A stretch of DNA of 64,000 bases from Prauserella flavalba (GCF_003202235.1 NZ_MASU01000015.1:62001-126000), one strand, 5' to 3'; counted from the first letter of the stretch, positions 44,165 to 52,939 are shown. Translations and numbers: made by a program. Notes: generated by a model from the letters alone, not told the origin.

Positions 44165-45307
44165 ATGAGGCTCGATCAGCACCACCAGGATTTCTTCACC
44201 GCGGTCAGGGACATGGCCGAGAAACACGTCAGCCCGGTCGCGAACGAGATCGACAGGACCAACGAGTTCCCCGCCCACCTGATCGAGGTCTTCGGTGACA
44301 TGGGGCTGGTGCAGCTGGCGGTGCCCGAGGAGTACGGCGGCCCCGGCGGCGATCTGCTGTCGGGGTGCCTCGCCAGGGAGGCGGTCGCGCAAGCCGGCTC
44401 GATGGCGCTGGCGCAGCTTGCGGGCCAGAACTCCATCGTGGTCAACGCGATCCTGACGAGTGCGAGCAAGGAGCTGCTCGACGAGCTGCTGCCGACGCTC
44501 GCGAAGGGCCGCACGATCACGTGCATCGCGATCACCGAGCCCGACGCCGGCTCGGACCCGTCCCTCATGACCACCCGCGCCGTCAGGGATGGCTCACGCT
44601 GGATCATCAACGGGGCGAAGCAGTTCATCACCTGGGGCAGCATGGCGAAGTACGCCCTGGTGTTCGCCCGGACCAACGACCTTCCCGGCAGCAAGGGAAT
44701 CAGCGCCTTCCTCGTCGACACCGCCCAGGACGGGTGGAAGGTCGCCAAGCACAACGACAAGATGGGCCAGCACGGCGTCCCCAACAACGAGATCTTCCTC
44801 GACGACGTCACCGTGGAGGACGCGTTCCTGGTCGGTGAGGAGGGCAACGGCTTCGGCGCCGCCATGCACGGCCTGCACCTCAACCGGCCGACGGTGTCCG
44901 CCATCGCGGTCGGTGCCGCGCAGTGCGCGCTGGACTACGCGATCGACTACGCCAAGCAGCGGGAGGCAGGCGGCCGGCGCATCGTGGAGTTCCAGGGGCT
45001 GCGCTGGATGATGGCCGAGGACTACACGAACATCGCGGCCGCGCGGCATCTCGTCTACGACTGTGCGCAGTCCTACGACAGCGGCGCACCGCAGGACGAG
45101 GTCACCAAGCTGTCGTCGATGGCCAAGCTCTTCGCCGCCGACACGGTGAACCGCGTCACCGCGAACGCCGTGCAGATCCTGGGCGGGCATGGCTACATGT
45201 CCGAGCATCCCGTCGAGCGGTACCTGCGCGACGCGAAGCTGCTCGGGATCTACGAAGGCACCAGCCAGATCCAGCGCAACATCATCGCGAAGCGGATCCT
45301 GCGATGA
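44165..45307 (+). CDS. Acyl-CoA dehydrogenase
   Basis: 380-residue flavoprotein that makes a 2,3-double bond in an acyl-CoA. CIAITEPDAGSD (flavin), QFITWGSMAKYALVF, LGGHGYMSEHPVERYLRDAK and the terminal YEGTSQIQRN; the catalytic base is the glutamate of IYEGTS, as in medium-chain enzymes. It lies 1 bp after the decarboxylase and overlaps the CoA transferase by 4 bp. With the transferases it implies that a CoA thioester passes through this operon: side-chain acid, alicyclic acid or the released aliphatic acid (for example an isobutyrate-like product). Confidence 0.9.
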   Translation: MRLDQHHQDFFTAVRDMAEKHVSPVANEIDRTNEFPAHLIEVFGDMGLVQLAVPEEYGGPGGDLLSGCLAREAVAQAGSMALAQLAGQNSIVVNAILTSASKELLDELLPTLAKGRTITCIAITEPDAGSDPSLMTTRAVRDGSRWIINGAKQFITWGSMAKYALVFARTNDLPGSKGISAFLVDTAQDGWKVAKHNDKMGQHGVPNNEIFLDDVTVEDAFLVGEEGNGFGAAMHGLHLNRPTVSAIAVGAAQCALDYAIDYAKQREAGGRRIVEFQGLRWMMAEDYTNIAAARHLVYDCAQSYDSGAPQDEVTKLSSMAKLFAADTVNRVTANAVQILGGHGYMSEHPVERYLRDAKLLGIYEGTSQIQRNIIAKRILR

Positions 45308-46452
45308 CCCTGCCACTCGACGGCATCCGGGTCGCGGACTTCACGATCATGATCGCCGGCCCCTACGGCGGGCGCCTCCTGGCCGACGCCGGTGCCGAGG
45401 TGGTCAAGATCGAGCCACCCGAAGGTGACCCGATGCGCAAGCGAACCCCCGTCCGGGCCGGGGCGAGCAGCTACTTCGGCGCGCTGAACGCCGGCAAACG
45501 CAGCGTCGCCCTCGATCTGAAGAACCCGCGAGACCAGCGGCTGGTCCGGGAGTTGGTCGCGGAGTCGGACGTGGTCATCGAGAACTTCCGCCCCGGGGTG
45601 ATGGCCAAACTCGGCCTTGACTACGAGACCTGCGCGCGGACCAACCCCGCGCTGGTGTACTGCTCGATCTCCGGCTACGGCCAGACCGGGCCCAAGGCGA
45701 TGCATCCCGCCTACGCGCCGATCGTGCATGCCGTATCCGGCTTCGACCTCGCGAACATGCACTACCAGCGAATGGCCGACGTACCCGCGTCGACGGGCAC
45801 GTTCGTCGCGGACGTGATGGCGGGCCAGGTGGCCTACGGCGCGATCGTCACGGCGCTGCTGGCCCGCGCCGGGCACGGCCGCGGCGACCACCTGGACGTG
45901 GCGTTGCTGGACATCATGCTATCCATCCTGGTCTACGAGCTCCAGGCCGCCCAGCACAGTGGGCCCGCACTCGGCAAGACGGTCTACCGCCCGGTCCGTG
46001 CGGGGCGGGAGTTCGTCATCATCGCCGCGATCACCGATCGCAACTTCCGGACTCTGGCCGGCGCCATGGGCCGCGAGGACCTGCTCGCGAATCCCCGGTT
46101 CGCCGACATGTCCTCGAGGGAACGGAACTGGGAGGAGTGGCAGGACCTCATCGCCGCGTGGGCCGAGAACCAGGATGCCGCCGAGCTCGAGAGGTACCTG
46201 CTCGACAAGGGCGTTCCCTGCGCCCGGTTCCGGACCGTCGCGGACGTGCTCGCCGACGACCACCTGCGAACGCGGGGCACGTTGCGCAGGGCGGAGGACG
46301 CCGCGGGCGGCTACGAGTACGTCGGGCTCCCGTTCCAGGCCGGACTGTTCGGCGGCGGCGCCGCCCCGACCCCCGTTCCTGGGCTCGGCGAGGACAACCA
46401 CACGGTGTTCGGGATCGGCCCGGACAGCGCACTCTCCCGGGAAGCGACATGA
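45304..46452 (+). CDS. Family III CoA transferase (CaiB/BaiF), copy 1
   Basis: 382 residues: LPLDGIRVADFTIMIAGPYG, GAEVVKIEPPEGDPMR, YFGALNAGKRSVALDLK, VVIENFRPGVMAKLG, ISGYGQTGP. The nucleophilic aspartate is in the ADVMAG/TFVADVM region. These enzymes move CoA between acids. Both partners (donor and acceptor) unknown. Its stop overlaps the ferredoxin ATG by 4 bp, tying it tightly to the oxygenase genes. Confidence 0.88.
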   Translation: MTLPLDGIRVADFTIMIAGPYGGRLLADAGAEVVKIEPPEGDPMRKRTPVRAGASSYFGALNAGKRSVALDLKNPRDQRLVRELVAESDVVIENFRPGVMAKLGLDYETCARTNPALVYCSISGYGQTGPKAMHPAYAPIVHAVSGFDLANMHYQRMADVPASTGTFVADVMAGQVAYGAIVTALLARAGHGRGDHLDVALLDIMLSILVYELQAAQHSGPALGKTVYRPVRAGREFVIIAAITDRNFRTLAGAMGREDLLANPRFADMSSRERNWEEWQDLIAAWAENQDAAELERYLLDKGVPCARFRTVADVLADDHLRTRGTLRRAEDAAGGYEYVGLPFQAGLFGGGAAPTPVPGLGEDNHTVFGIGPDSALSREAT

Positions 46453-46643
46453 AGGTTCGAGTAGACGAAGACAAGTGCTGCGGCTTCGCCGCCTGCCTCA
46501 GCGTGGCTCCCAAGGTGTTCGACATCGACAGCGACCAGATCGCGGTGGTCCTGGTGGACGGTGAGCTCCCGGAGGACCTGCACGCGTGTGCGCGTGAGGC
46601 GGCCGAGGCGTGCCCGACCGACGCGATCCTCATCGAGGAGTGA
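46449..46643 (+). CDS. [3Fe-4S]-type ferredoxin of the dioxygenase
   Basis: 64 residues of the short P450/phthalate-dioxygenase ferredoxin type. Cysteines C10 (with an extra C11), C16 and C55 in KCCGFAAC ... ACPTDAI form a three-cysteine cluster; the usual fourth ligand position is not cysteine, indicating [3Fe-4S] rather than [4Fe-4S]. The position between CoA transferase and reductase, with overlaps, makes it the electron carrier for the Rieske oxygenase. Most three-component Rieske systems instead use a Rieske or plant-type [2Fe-2S] ferredoxin. Confidence 0.88.
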   Translation: MKVRVDEDKCCGFAACLSVAPKVFDIDSDQIAVVLVDGELPEDLHACAREAAEACPTDAILIEE

Positions 46644-46647
46644 GCTG

Positions 46648-47829
46648 ATGGACGTTCTCATCGTCGGCGCTTCGGTCGCGGGCGTCGCGACCGCCGACAC
46701 GTTGCGAGCACAAGGACTTCAGGGCCGGATCGTTCTCCTCGACGCGGACCCGCACCTGCCCTACGACAAGCCGCCGCTGTCCAAGCAGGCGCTGAAGCCG
46801 GGCTGGGAGGACAGCAAGGGATGGTTGCGACCGGAAGCGCACTACCGCGACAACGGCATCGAGCTCGTGCTTGGCAGGGCCGCGCGAGCACTGGACGCCG
46901 AACGGCGGGTGGTGACGCTGGACGACGGTACTGCGCTGAGTGCGGACACGGTCGTGCTCGCCACCGGTGTGCGGGCGCGGCGGCTGCCGGAGCCGTCGAT
47001 GCTGCCCGGGGTGTTCACGATCCGGACCTGGGCCGACAGCCGTGCCCTACGGGACGAACTCGCCCGGCGACCGCGCCTGGTCATCGTGGGCGGCGGCTTC
47101 ATCGGGGCGGAGGTGGCGTCGGTGGCGGCCGAGCTGGGTGCCGACGTCACGATCGTCGAGGCTCTCCAGCACCCGTTCCAGCAGCTCTTCGGGCCGGAGG
47201 TCGCCGCCGCGCTCGCGAGCCGGCACACCGCGCACGGGGTGCGGCTGCGGTGCGGCCAGGGCGTGGACCGGCTCGAGGGTGACGGCCGGGTCGAGCGAGT
47301 CGTGCTCACCGATGGCGAAGTGCTCGACGCGGACGTCGTCCTGCTCGGACTCGGAGCACAGCCCGCGACGGACTGGTTGCGCGGTTCGGGCGTCGAGCTC
47401 GCCGACGGCGTCGTCTGTGACCAGTTCGGCCGTACCACGAGGACCGGCATCTACGCCGCGGGCGACGTCGCGGCGTGGTGGAACCCGGTGACCGGCGTGC
47501 ACGAGCGCATCGAGCACTGGACGACCGCCAAGGAACAGGGCACGGCCGTGGCTCACACGATCAGCGGCGATGAGCGTGGCGTCGGCAAGGTCCCGTACTT
47601 CTGGTCCGACCAGCACGGCGGCCGTCTGCAGTTCCTCGGCACGTCCGAAGGGCACGACCGGTCCGAGGTCGTCCACGGAAGCCTGGGTAGCGACGAGTAC
47701 GTGGTGCTCTACAGCAAGGCCGGACGTGTCATCGGGGCGCTCGGTCTCGCCGCGGCGCGGCACCTCATGCGCTACCGCCTCCTGGTCGAGCAGCGTGCCC
47801 GGCTGGCCGAACTGGAGGTGGCCTCGTGA
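46648..47829 (+). CDS. FAD-dependent ferredoxin reductase
   Basis: 393-residue NAD(P)H:ferredoxin reductase of the glutathione-reductase-like class (BphA4/CamA/ThcD). VLIVGASVAGVATA (FAD), PYDKPPLSKQALK, LVIVGGGFIGAEVASVAAEL (NADH) and TGIYAAGDVAAWWNPV are in order, with a C-terminal dimer domain. ATG 46648 lies 4 bp after the ferredoxin stop. Passes electrons from NAD(P)H to the 64-residue ferredoxin. Confidence 0.92.
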   Translation: MDVLIVGASVAGVATADTLRAQGLQGRIVLLDADPHLPYDKPPLSKQALKPGWEDSKGWLRPEAHYRDNGIELVLGRAARALDAERRVVTLDDGTALSADTVVLATGVRARRLPEPSMLPGVFTIRTWADSRALRDELARRPRLVIVGGGFIGAEVASVAAELGADVTIVEALQHPFQQLFGPEVAAALASRHTAHGVRLRCGQGVDRLEGDGRVERVVLTDGEVLDADVVLLGLGAQPATDWLRGSGVELADGVVCDQFGRTTRTGIYAAGDVAAWWNPVTGVHERIEHWTTAKEQGTAVAHTISGDERGVGKVPYFWSDQHGGRLQFLGTSEGHDRSEVVHGSLGSDEYVVLYSKAGRVIGALGLAAARHLMRYRLLVEQRARLAELEVAS

Positions 47830-48632
47830 CCGTAGCCTCCGGCGAACTGACGCAGCAGGCGGGGAAACAGCTGTGGACGGCGCGCGAGACGGCGCGGGCG
47901 GTGCCACCCGTCCGGCACCTCTTCGCCGACGGTGACGCCGGTGCCGGGTACGCGGTTCAGGAGTTGCTGACCCTGCGCCGGCTGCGCGACGGTGCGCGGG
48001 TCATCGGCCGCAAGATCGGGCTCACCTCTCCGGCGGTCCAGCGGCAGCTCGGCGTCGACCAGCCCGACTTCGGAATCCTCTTCCACGACATGCTCCACAA
48101 GGGACCGGAAGCGATCGAGAGGTCCCGGCTGATCCAGCCGAGGATCGAGGGCGAGGTCGCCTTCATGCTGGGGGAGGACCTCGACGACGCCGTGCTGGAC
48201 GCCGAAGTGATCCGCCGGAAGACCGCCTACGTCCAGCCTGCCCTGGAGGTCGTGGACAGCCGCGTCCAGGACTGGGATATCTCCATTGTGGACACGGTGG
48301 CCGACAACGCGTCATCGGGACTGTTCGTGCTGGGTGAGCAGAAGACCACACTGGACGCGATCGACCTGGCGGCGGTTCGGATGGAGCTGCGCTGCGCGGG
48401 CGAGGTCGTCTCCTCGGGCACCGGCGCCGACTGCCTGGGCGACCCCGTGACCGCGGTGCTGTGGCTGGCCAGGACGTTTCAGAGCCTGGGCCGCGTGCTC
48501 CGGGCAGGTGAGGTGATCCTCTCCGGTGCGCTGGGCCCGATGGTAGAGGTCCCTCCCGGCGGCGAGTATCACGCGACGATCACCGGTCTCGGGGACGTCT
48601 CGGCCCGGTTCGACACGGGAGCGCCCTCATGA
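47826..48632 (+). CDS. 2-hydroxypenta-2,4-dienoate (2-keto-4-pentenoate) hydratase
   Basis: 268 residues of the fumarylacetoacetate-hydrolase-like hydratase/decarboxylase group (MhpD/HpaH/CmtF). GRKIGLTSPAVQRQLGV, RIEGEVAFMLGEDL (metal glutamates), ALEVVDSRVQDWDISIVDTV and VADNASSGLFVLG are diagnostic. Hydrates the C5 dienoate left by the meta-cleavage hydrolase to 4-hydroxy-2-oxovalerate. GTG start overlaps the reductase by 4 bp. The next enzymes (aldolase, acetaldehyde dehydrogenase) are not in this operon. Confidence 0.88.
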   Translation: MTVASGELTQQAGKQLWTARETARAVPPVRHLFADGDAGAGYAVQELLTLRRLRDGARVIGRKIGLTSPAVQRQLGVDQPDFGILFHDMLHKGPEAIERSRLIQPRIEGEVAFMLGEDLDDAVLDAEVIRRKTAYVQPALEVVDSRVQDWDISIVDTVADNASSGLFVLGEQKTTLDAIDLAAVRMELRCAGEVVSSGTGADCLGDPVTAVLWLARTFQSLGRVLRAGEVILSGALGPMVEVPPGGEYHATITGLGDVSARFDTGAPS

Positions 48633-49792
48633 CGGGCGGGCCACTGGACGACGTGCTCGTGGTGGACCTGTCGCGGGCCCTGGCCGGGCCACACGCGGCC
48701 ATGATGCTGGGCGACATGGGAGCCAGGGTCATCAAGGTGGAGCCCCCTGGCGGGGACGACAGCAGACAGTGGGGCCCGCCGTTTCTCGGTGGCGAGCGCG
48801 ATCGTGAGTCGACCTACTTCTTCTGCGCCAACCGGAACAAGGAGTCGATCACCCTCGACCTGAGGTCCGGCGACGACCGCGAGATGCTCGCACGCCTGAT
48901 CCAGCGGGCCGACGTCCTGGTGGAGAACTTCCGGCCCGGTGGTTTCGCCCGCCTGGGCTTCGGCGATGACCGGCTGCGCGAACTCAACCCGAGGCTGGTC
49001 CATTTGTCGATCACCGGGTTCGGCCACGACGGCCCGGAGCGTTCAAGACCCGGCTACGACCAGATCCTGCAGGGCGAGGGTGGGCTCATGAGCCTGACCG
49101 GAGCCGAGAACGGCGACCCCGCCAAGGTCGGGGTGCCGATCGCCGATCTGCTGGCCGGGATGAATGGTGCCTTCGGCGTCCTGTCCGCTCTCTACGAGCG
49201 AGAGCGGACCGGGAGAGGCCGCGTCGTGCGCACGTCGCTGCTCGCCGCGATGGTCGGAGCACACGCCTTTCAAGGCACCCGTTGGACAGTAGGGAAGGAG
49301 GTGCCGGTACCCGCCGGGGTTCACCACCCCTCGATCGCACCCTATGGCTTGTTCCAGACCCAAAGCTCGCCCGTCCAGATCGCGTGCGGTTCGGAACCGC
49401 TGTGGCGTGCCTTCGCCGGCGTCGTGGGTATCGATCCTGAGGATCCTCGCTTCGCGACCAACGCCCGCCGGGTGGCCAACCGGGCGGAGCTGACCGCGCG
49501 GATCCGGCGTGCTCTCGGTGCCAGGCCGGCCGGGCACTGGCTGCGCAGGCTTGCCGAGGCGGGCGTTCCCGCGGGCAGGGTCCGGAGCCTCGACGAGGTC
49601 TACGAGTGGGAACAGGTTGCCGCGCAGGGATTGCTCATCACGGTCGAGCACGCGACGCAGGGCATGCTCGCGCTGCCGGGACCGACGATCCGCTTCGACG
49701 GCAACAGTCACGCGGGAGGCCGGCGAACGCATCTCCCGCCGCCGACCCTCGGGCAGCACAACGATGTCATCGCGCAATGGCTGCGCACCTGA
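48629..49792 (+). CDS. Family III CoA transferase (CaiB/BaiF), copy 2
   Basis: 387 residues, last gene of the operon, overlapping the hydratase by 4 bp. DDVLVVDLSRALAGPHAAMM, GARVIKVEPPGGDDSRQWGP, NRNKESITLDLRSGDD, VLVENFRPGGFARLG and the GVPIADLLAG box with the catalytic aspartate. It is a different subgroup from the copy at 45304 (more like succinyl-CoA-dependent transferases). Two transferases may act as a pair on one acid or serve entry and exit of the pathway. Confidence 0.87.
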   Translation: MTGGPLDDVLVVDLSRALAGPHAAMMLGDMGARVIKVEPPGGDDSRQWGPPFLGGERDRESTYFFCANRNKESITLDLRSGDDREMLARLIQRADVLVENFRPGGFARLGFGDDRLRELNPRLVHLSITGFGHDGPERSRPGYDQILQGEGGLMSLTGAENGDPAKVGVPIADLLAGMNGAFGVLSALYERERTGRGRVVRTSLLAAMVGAHAFQGTRWTVGKEVPVPAGVHHPSIAPYGLFQTQSSPVQIACGSEPLWRAFAGVVGIDPEDPRFATNARRVANRAELTARIRRALGARPAGHWLRRLAEAGVPAGRVRSLDEVYEWEQVAAQGLLITVEHATQGMLALPGPTIRFDGNSHAGGRRTHLPPPTLGQHNDVIAQWLRT

Positions 49793-49831
49793 CGAACGAA
49801 CCTTCCACATCCATCCAGACCGGACTCGCTG

Positions 49832-49872
49832 TTGACGTCGCACCTGCCGTGTGGTTTCAATGGTTCAGCCAA
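49832..49872 (+). promoter_or_regulatory. Promoter and operator of the transporter gene
   Basis: -35 TTGACG (49832-49837), 18-bp spacer, -10 TTCAAT (49856-49861), then element ATGGTTCAGCCAA (49860-49872). Spacing, -10 sequence and operator offset match the promoter at 37741; 14 of 17 bases from TTCA onward are the same. Confidence 0.68.
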
Positions 49873-49918
49873 ACACCGGGTCCTGTTAGTACATTCGAAT
49901 TGTTCCAACGGAGGAACC

Positions 49919-51230
49919 ATGTCGATGCAACAACTTCCCGGGGGGGATCTCGCCCGCGACCAGCTCGGTCGCCGAAGTCGGTACCTCGCGGCGAGGCTGG
50001 CTGGTGGTCGCCGCGCTGGTGCTGTTCATGGTCGTCAACTGGGCCGACCGCTCGATACTCGGCCTCGCGGCGCAACCGATGATGGCCGACCTGGACCTCA
50101 CGCCCGAACAGTTCGGCTTTCTGGGAAGCGCGTTCTTCTTTCTGTTCAGTATCAGCGGGATCGTCGTCGGGTTCCTCGCCAATCGCATCTCCAGCAGGTG
50201 GCTGCTGTTCGCGCTGGTGTGCGTCTGGTCGCTGACCCAGTTGCCGATCGTGTTCACCAGCTCGCTCGCGGTCGTCCTGATCAGCCGGATCGTGCTCGGC
50301 GCCGCGGAGGGCCCTTCCAACGGGCTCGCGACGCACGCCGCCTACACCTGGTTCCCTCCCGAGAAACGAGGCCTGCCCACGTCGTTCATCACGTCCGGCT
50401 CTTCCATTGCGAAGTTCGTGATGGCGCCCGTGATGACGTTCGTGATCGTCGGCTTCGGGTGGCGCGCCGCCTTCCTCACGCTCGCCGTGCTGGGTGCGGT
50501 GTGGTGCGTGCTCTGGCTCGCCATCGGCAGGGAAGGCCCCTACCGCGCGGCGAAAACGCCGGACGAGGCGGTCGAGACGACGGGCGAGCGCAAGGTGCCG
50601 CTGCACCGGATTCTGCTCAGCGGATCGTTCATCGGTGCGGTTCTCGGCACCTTCCCTCAGTATGCCCTGATCACCGTCGTGATGACCTGGCTGCCGTCCT
50701 ACTTCGAGACCGCGCTCGGGTTCTCCGCTGTGCAGGCGGGCACGTTCTTCGGCCTGCCCAGCCTGGGCGCGATGATCGCGATGATCGGTGGCTCCTACGT
50801 CACCGACCGCGTCCTCACCCGCGGTGGGACGGCCCGGGTCGCCCGAGGTGTCGTGGCAGGTGCCGCGCTCGTTATCGGAGGCGCGCTGATCGTGGTGCTG
50901 ACGATGCTGGACTCACCGTACGTCGTGTTGGGAATGTTCGTGCTCGGCTACGGAATCAGCATGTGCTCCATGCCCCTCATGTACGCCGTCGTCGGCAGCC
51001 TGGCGCCCACCCGGCAGCGCGCCGGGGTCCTCGGTGTGTTCCTGGCACTGCAGAACTCGGCCGGCATCGTCGCTCCGGCTGTGGCCGGCGCCCTGATTTC
51101 TTCCGCTCCGGACGAAGCGACCGGCTACGGCACCGTGTTCCTCCTGTGCGGAGCGATCGTCGTCGTGGGCGGCCTCGTGCTCACCGTGCTCGTCAATCCC
51201 GAGCGGGACACCCGCCGGATCAACGCCTGA
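49919..51230 (+). CDS. MFS transporter with a frameshift at a 7-G tract near its start
   Basis: Twelve-helix transporter of the anion:cation symporter type (VVNWADRSILGLAAQPMMAD, FRXXSGSS-like SFITSGSSIAKFVM, LPSYFETALGFSAVQAG). The only start with a strong ribosome site (GGAGGAACC) is ATG 49919, but it lies one frame off the main frame. Frame 49919 runs MSMQQLPGG into a run of seven G (49940-49946); the main frame across the same place continues ISPATSSVAEVGTSRRGWLV, a normal MFS N-terminus. One G fewer would join them. A GTG at 50004 with GAGG could start a shorter 408-residue form beginning at helix 1. Possible sequencing error, phase switch or real mutation. Probably imports the substrate of the dioxygenase operon. 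Confidence 0.82.
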
Positions 51231-51240
51231 TCCAGATGTA

Positions 51241-51274
51241 CCGAGGGGGCGCCCTTCACGGGGTGTCCCCTCGG
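51241..51274. terminator. Bidirectional terminator between transporter and gntR
   Basis: Arms CCGAGGGG (51241-51248) and CCCCTCGG (51267-51274) with inner pairing CCC/GGG around a TTCAC loop. It lies 10 bp after the transporter stop and 4 bp before the stop of the facing regulator. Confidence 0.78.
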
Positions 51275-51278
51275 TCGC

Positions 51279-52016
51279 TCAGGAACGGAAGTAGGAGCCC
51301 GCGTAGCTTCCGGTGAGCCACATCTTGTGGATCCTCTTCAGGTGACGTTCGGCCTCCAGCACCGCCTTGTCGGCGTCCCTCTTGTGCAGATGGCCGAGCA
51401 GCCGACGCCGGGAGCGAAGCACGATGTCGTCGTCGGTGGACGGCCCGACCGCCAGCACCATCTCCCGGAGCAGTTCCGACAGGGAGCGGACGAGAACCGA
51501 CATCACGGGGTTCTTCGTCGCGTCGGCCAGCAGGTTGTAGAACTCGACATGGACCACCGCCTTGCGCTCCCAGTCGCCCACCGCCGACAGCTTCGAGGCC
51601 TGCTCGACGTTGTCCTCCAGCGCCTGCAGGTCCTCGGCGGTCATCCGCTCGCACGCCGAACGCAGCAGAGCGGGCTCCAGCCAGTGCCTCACCTCGGTGA
51701 AGTCGGAGACCGACACGTTCGCGGCCTGCAGGGCGTCCGACACGCTGCGTGCGGCGACGCTGCTGTCGAGCTTCTTGATGAACGCGCCTCCGGTCGCACC
51801 CTTCTTCAGCGTGATCTGCCCGGAGATCTCCAGCATGCGCAGCGCTTCCCGGACCGTGTTGCGGCTGACGGCGAACTGCGTGGCCAGCGCGCGCTCGGCG
51901 GGAAGCCGGTCACCGGGCTCCAGTTCGCCACGCTGAATGGACGTGCGGATCTGCGTGATGATCTCGTCGATCGCCCGCCTCGGCCGAGCGGGCTGAAACG
52001 TCACCTCATCGGCCAC
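51279..52016 (-). CDS. GntR family regulator, FadR (FCD) subgroup, of the dioxygenase locus
   Basis: 245 residues: winged helix at about 12-80 (QIRTSIQRGELEPGDRLPAE, RALATQFAVSRNTVREALRM, then KKGATGGAFIKK as wing) and an FCD domain (VVHVEFYNLLADATKNPVM) in which the usual aspartate-histidine metal pattern is partly kept. It converges on the transporter gene. Its own promoter and those of the transporter and the 13-gene operon share one 13-bp element, so it is the best candidate regulator of all three, probably a repressor because the site overlaps the -10. Confidence 0.9.
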   Translation of the reverse strand: MADEVTFQPARPRRAIDEIITQIRTSIQRGELEPGDRLPAERALATQFAVSRNTVREALRMLEISGQITLKKGATGGAFIKKLDSSVAARSVSDALQAANVSVSDFTEVRHWLEPALLRSACERMTAEDLQALEDNVEQASKLSAVGDWERKAVVHVEFYNLLADATKNPVMSVLVRSLSELLREMVLAVGPSTDDDIVLRSRRRLLGHLHKRDADKAVLEAERHLKRIHKMWLTGSYAGSYFRS

Positions 52017-52044
52017 CGGCGCTGCCCTCCAGAGAATCGGATCA

Positions 52045-52061
52045 TTGGCACCACCATTGTA
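52045..52061 (-). promoter_or_regulatory. Promoter -10 and operator of the FadR-type regulator
   Basis: On the minus strand TACAAT (52061-52056) runs into ATGGTGGTGCCAA (52057-52045). The CAATGG junction and the distance to the -10 are the same as at 37765 and 49856; 10 of 13 operator bases match the transporter copy. No clear -35. Confidence 0.6.
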
Positions 52062-52309
52062 CCGATTCAGTGCTCTTCGAGGTCGAGGTGGATCACCGGG
52101 GAACGGTCTGCGCGCAGGCCCTGCATCACACCAAGATCATCCGATCACGTGTCTCCACGCTCACAACCTCCCTGCGCATGGCGGCCAGGGTTCTCTCGTG
52201 GTCCGGGTGCCTGTCCCGCGTGCCATTGGGCCAGCGGGCCGGGGTGACGCGGACGCGTCCCGTGCCTACGTCGCGGCGGTCGCGCGGGTCGCCGCCGCGC
52301 GGCCCGCGT

Positions 52310-52933
52310 GCGGCCGAACACGGCACCGTTCGTCAGGCCCGACCCGCCAGGGTAGTTGCCGTAGAAGATGCCACCCACCAGCTCTCCGCACGCGTACAGG
52401 CCGGGAATCACCTCGCCGTCGTCGTTGAACACCTCGGCGTCGCCGTTGATCTTCACGCAGCCGAAGGTGAACGTGATGCCGCAGGTGAAGGCGTACGCGC
52501 TGAAGGGCGGTGTCTCGATGGTGCTGGCCCAGTTCGATTTCTCGACCGGAAGCCCGTGCGTGCGTCGCCCGTCCTTGACGTTCGGGTTGAACGGAACGCT
52601 GACGTCGATACTCGCGTTGTACTCTGCGACGGTCTTCAGGAAGGAGGGCTTGTCGATGTCGCCGATCCGATCAGCAAGCCCTTCCAGGGTGTCCGACTGC
52701 CATTTCGTGACCTGCCTGATGCGGTACTCGTCGCGCAGGAGATGTTCGGTCTTGCTGTCGAAGATCTGCCACGCGATCTGTCCCGGCTGTGCCAGGATCA
52801 CGGGGCCGTACTTGGCGTAGGTGTAGTTGCGGAAGTCGGCGCCCTCGTCGAGGAACCGCTGTCCGTTCTTGTTCACCATGATGGAGAACGGGTAGCTGTG
52901 TTTTTGGAATCCGTCGCCCACGGCCAGATCTAC
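52310..52933 (-). pseudogene. C-terminal remnant of an FAD-binding dehydrogenase (TcuA/fumarate reductase-like)
   Basis: About 210 codons with clear similarity to the C-terminal half of flavoproteins such as tricarballylate dehydrogenase or 3-ketosteroid dehydrogenase relatives: PFSIMVNKNGQRFLDEGADF, the cap region, VKINGDAEVFNDDGEVIPGL and YACGELVGGIFYGNYPGGSG with the final LTNGAVFGR. The N-terminal FAD Rossmann half is absent, and after GAVFGR the frame slips into Arg-rich sequence. Broken at both ends, so inactive. Confidence 0.75.
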
Positions 52934-52939
52934 GATTGA

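Noticed and set aside
37803-49792. Classical biphenyl/toluene or steroid (HsaC/HsaD) cluster
   Set aside because: The decarboxylase-like enzyme after ring fission, the [3Fe-4S] ferredoxin and CoA enzymes do not fit those pathways; no steroid genes such as kstD, hsaA or mce are present.
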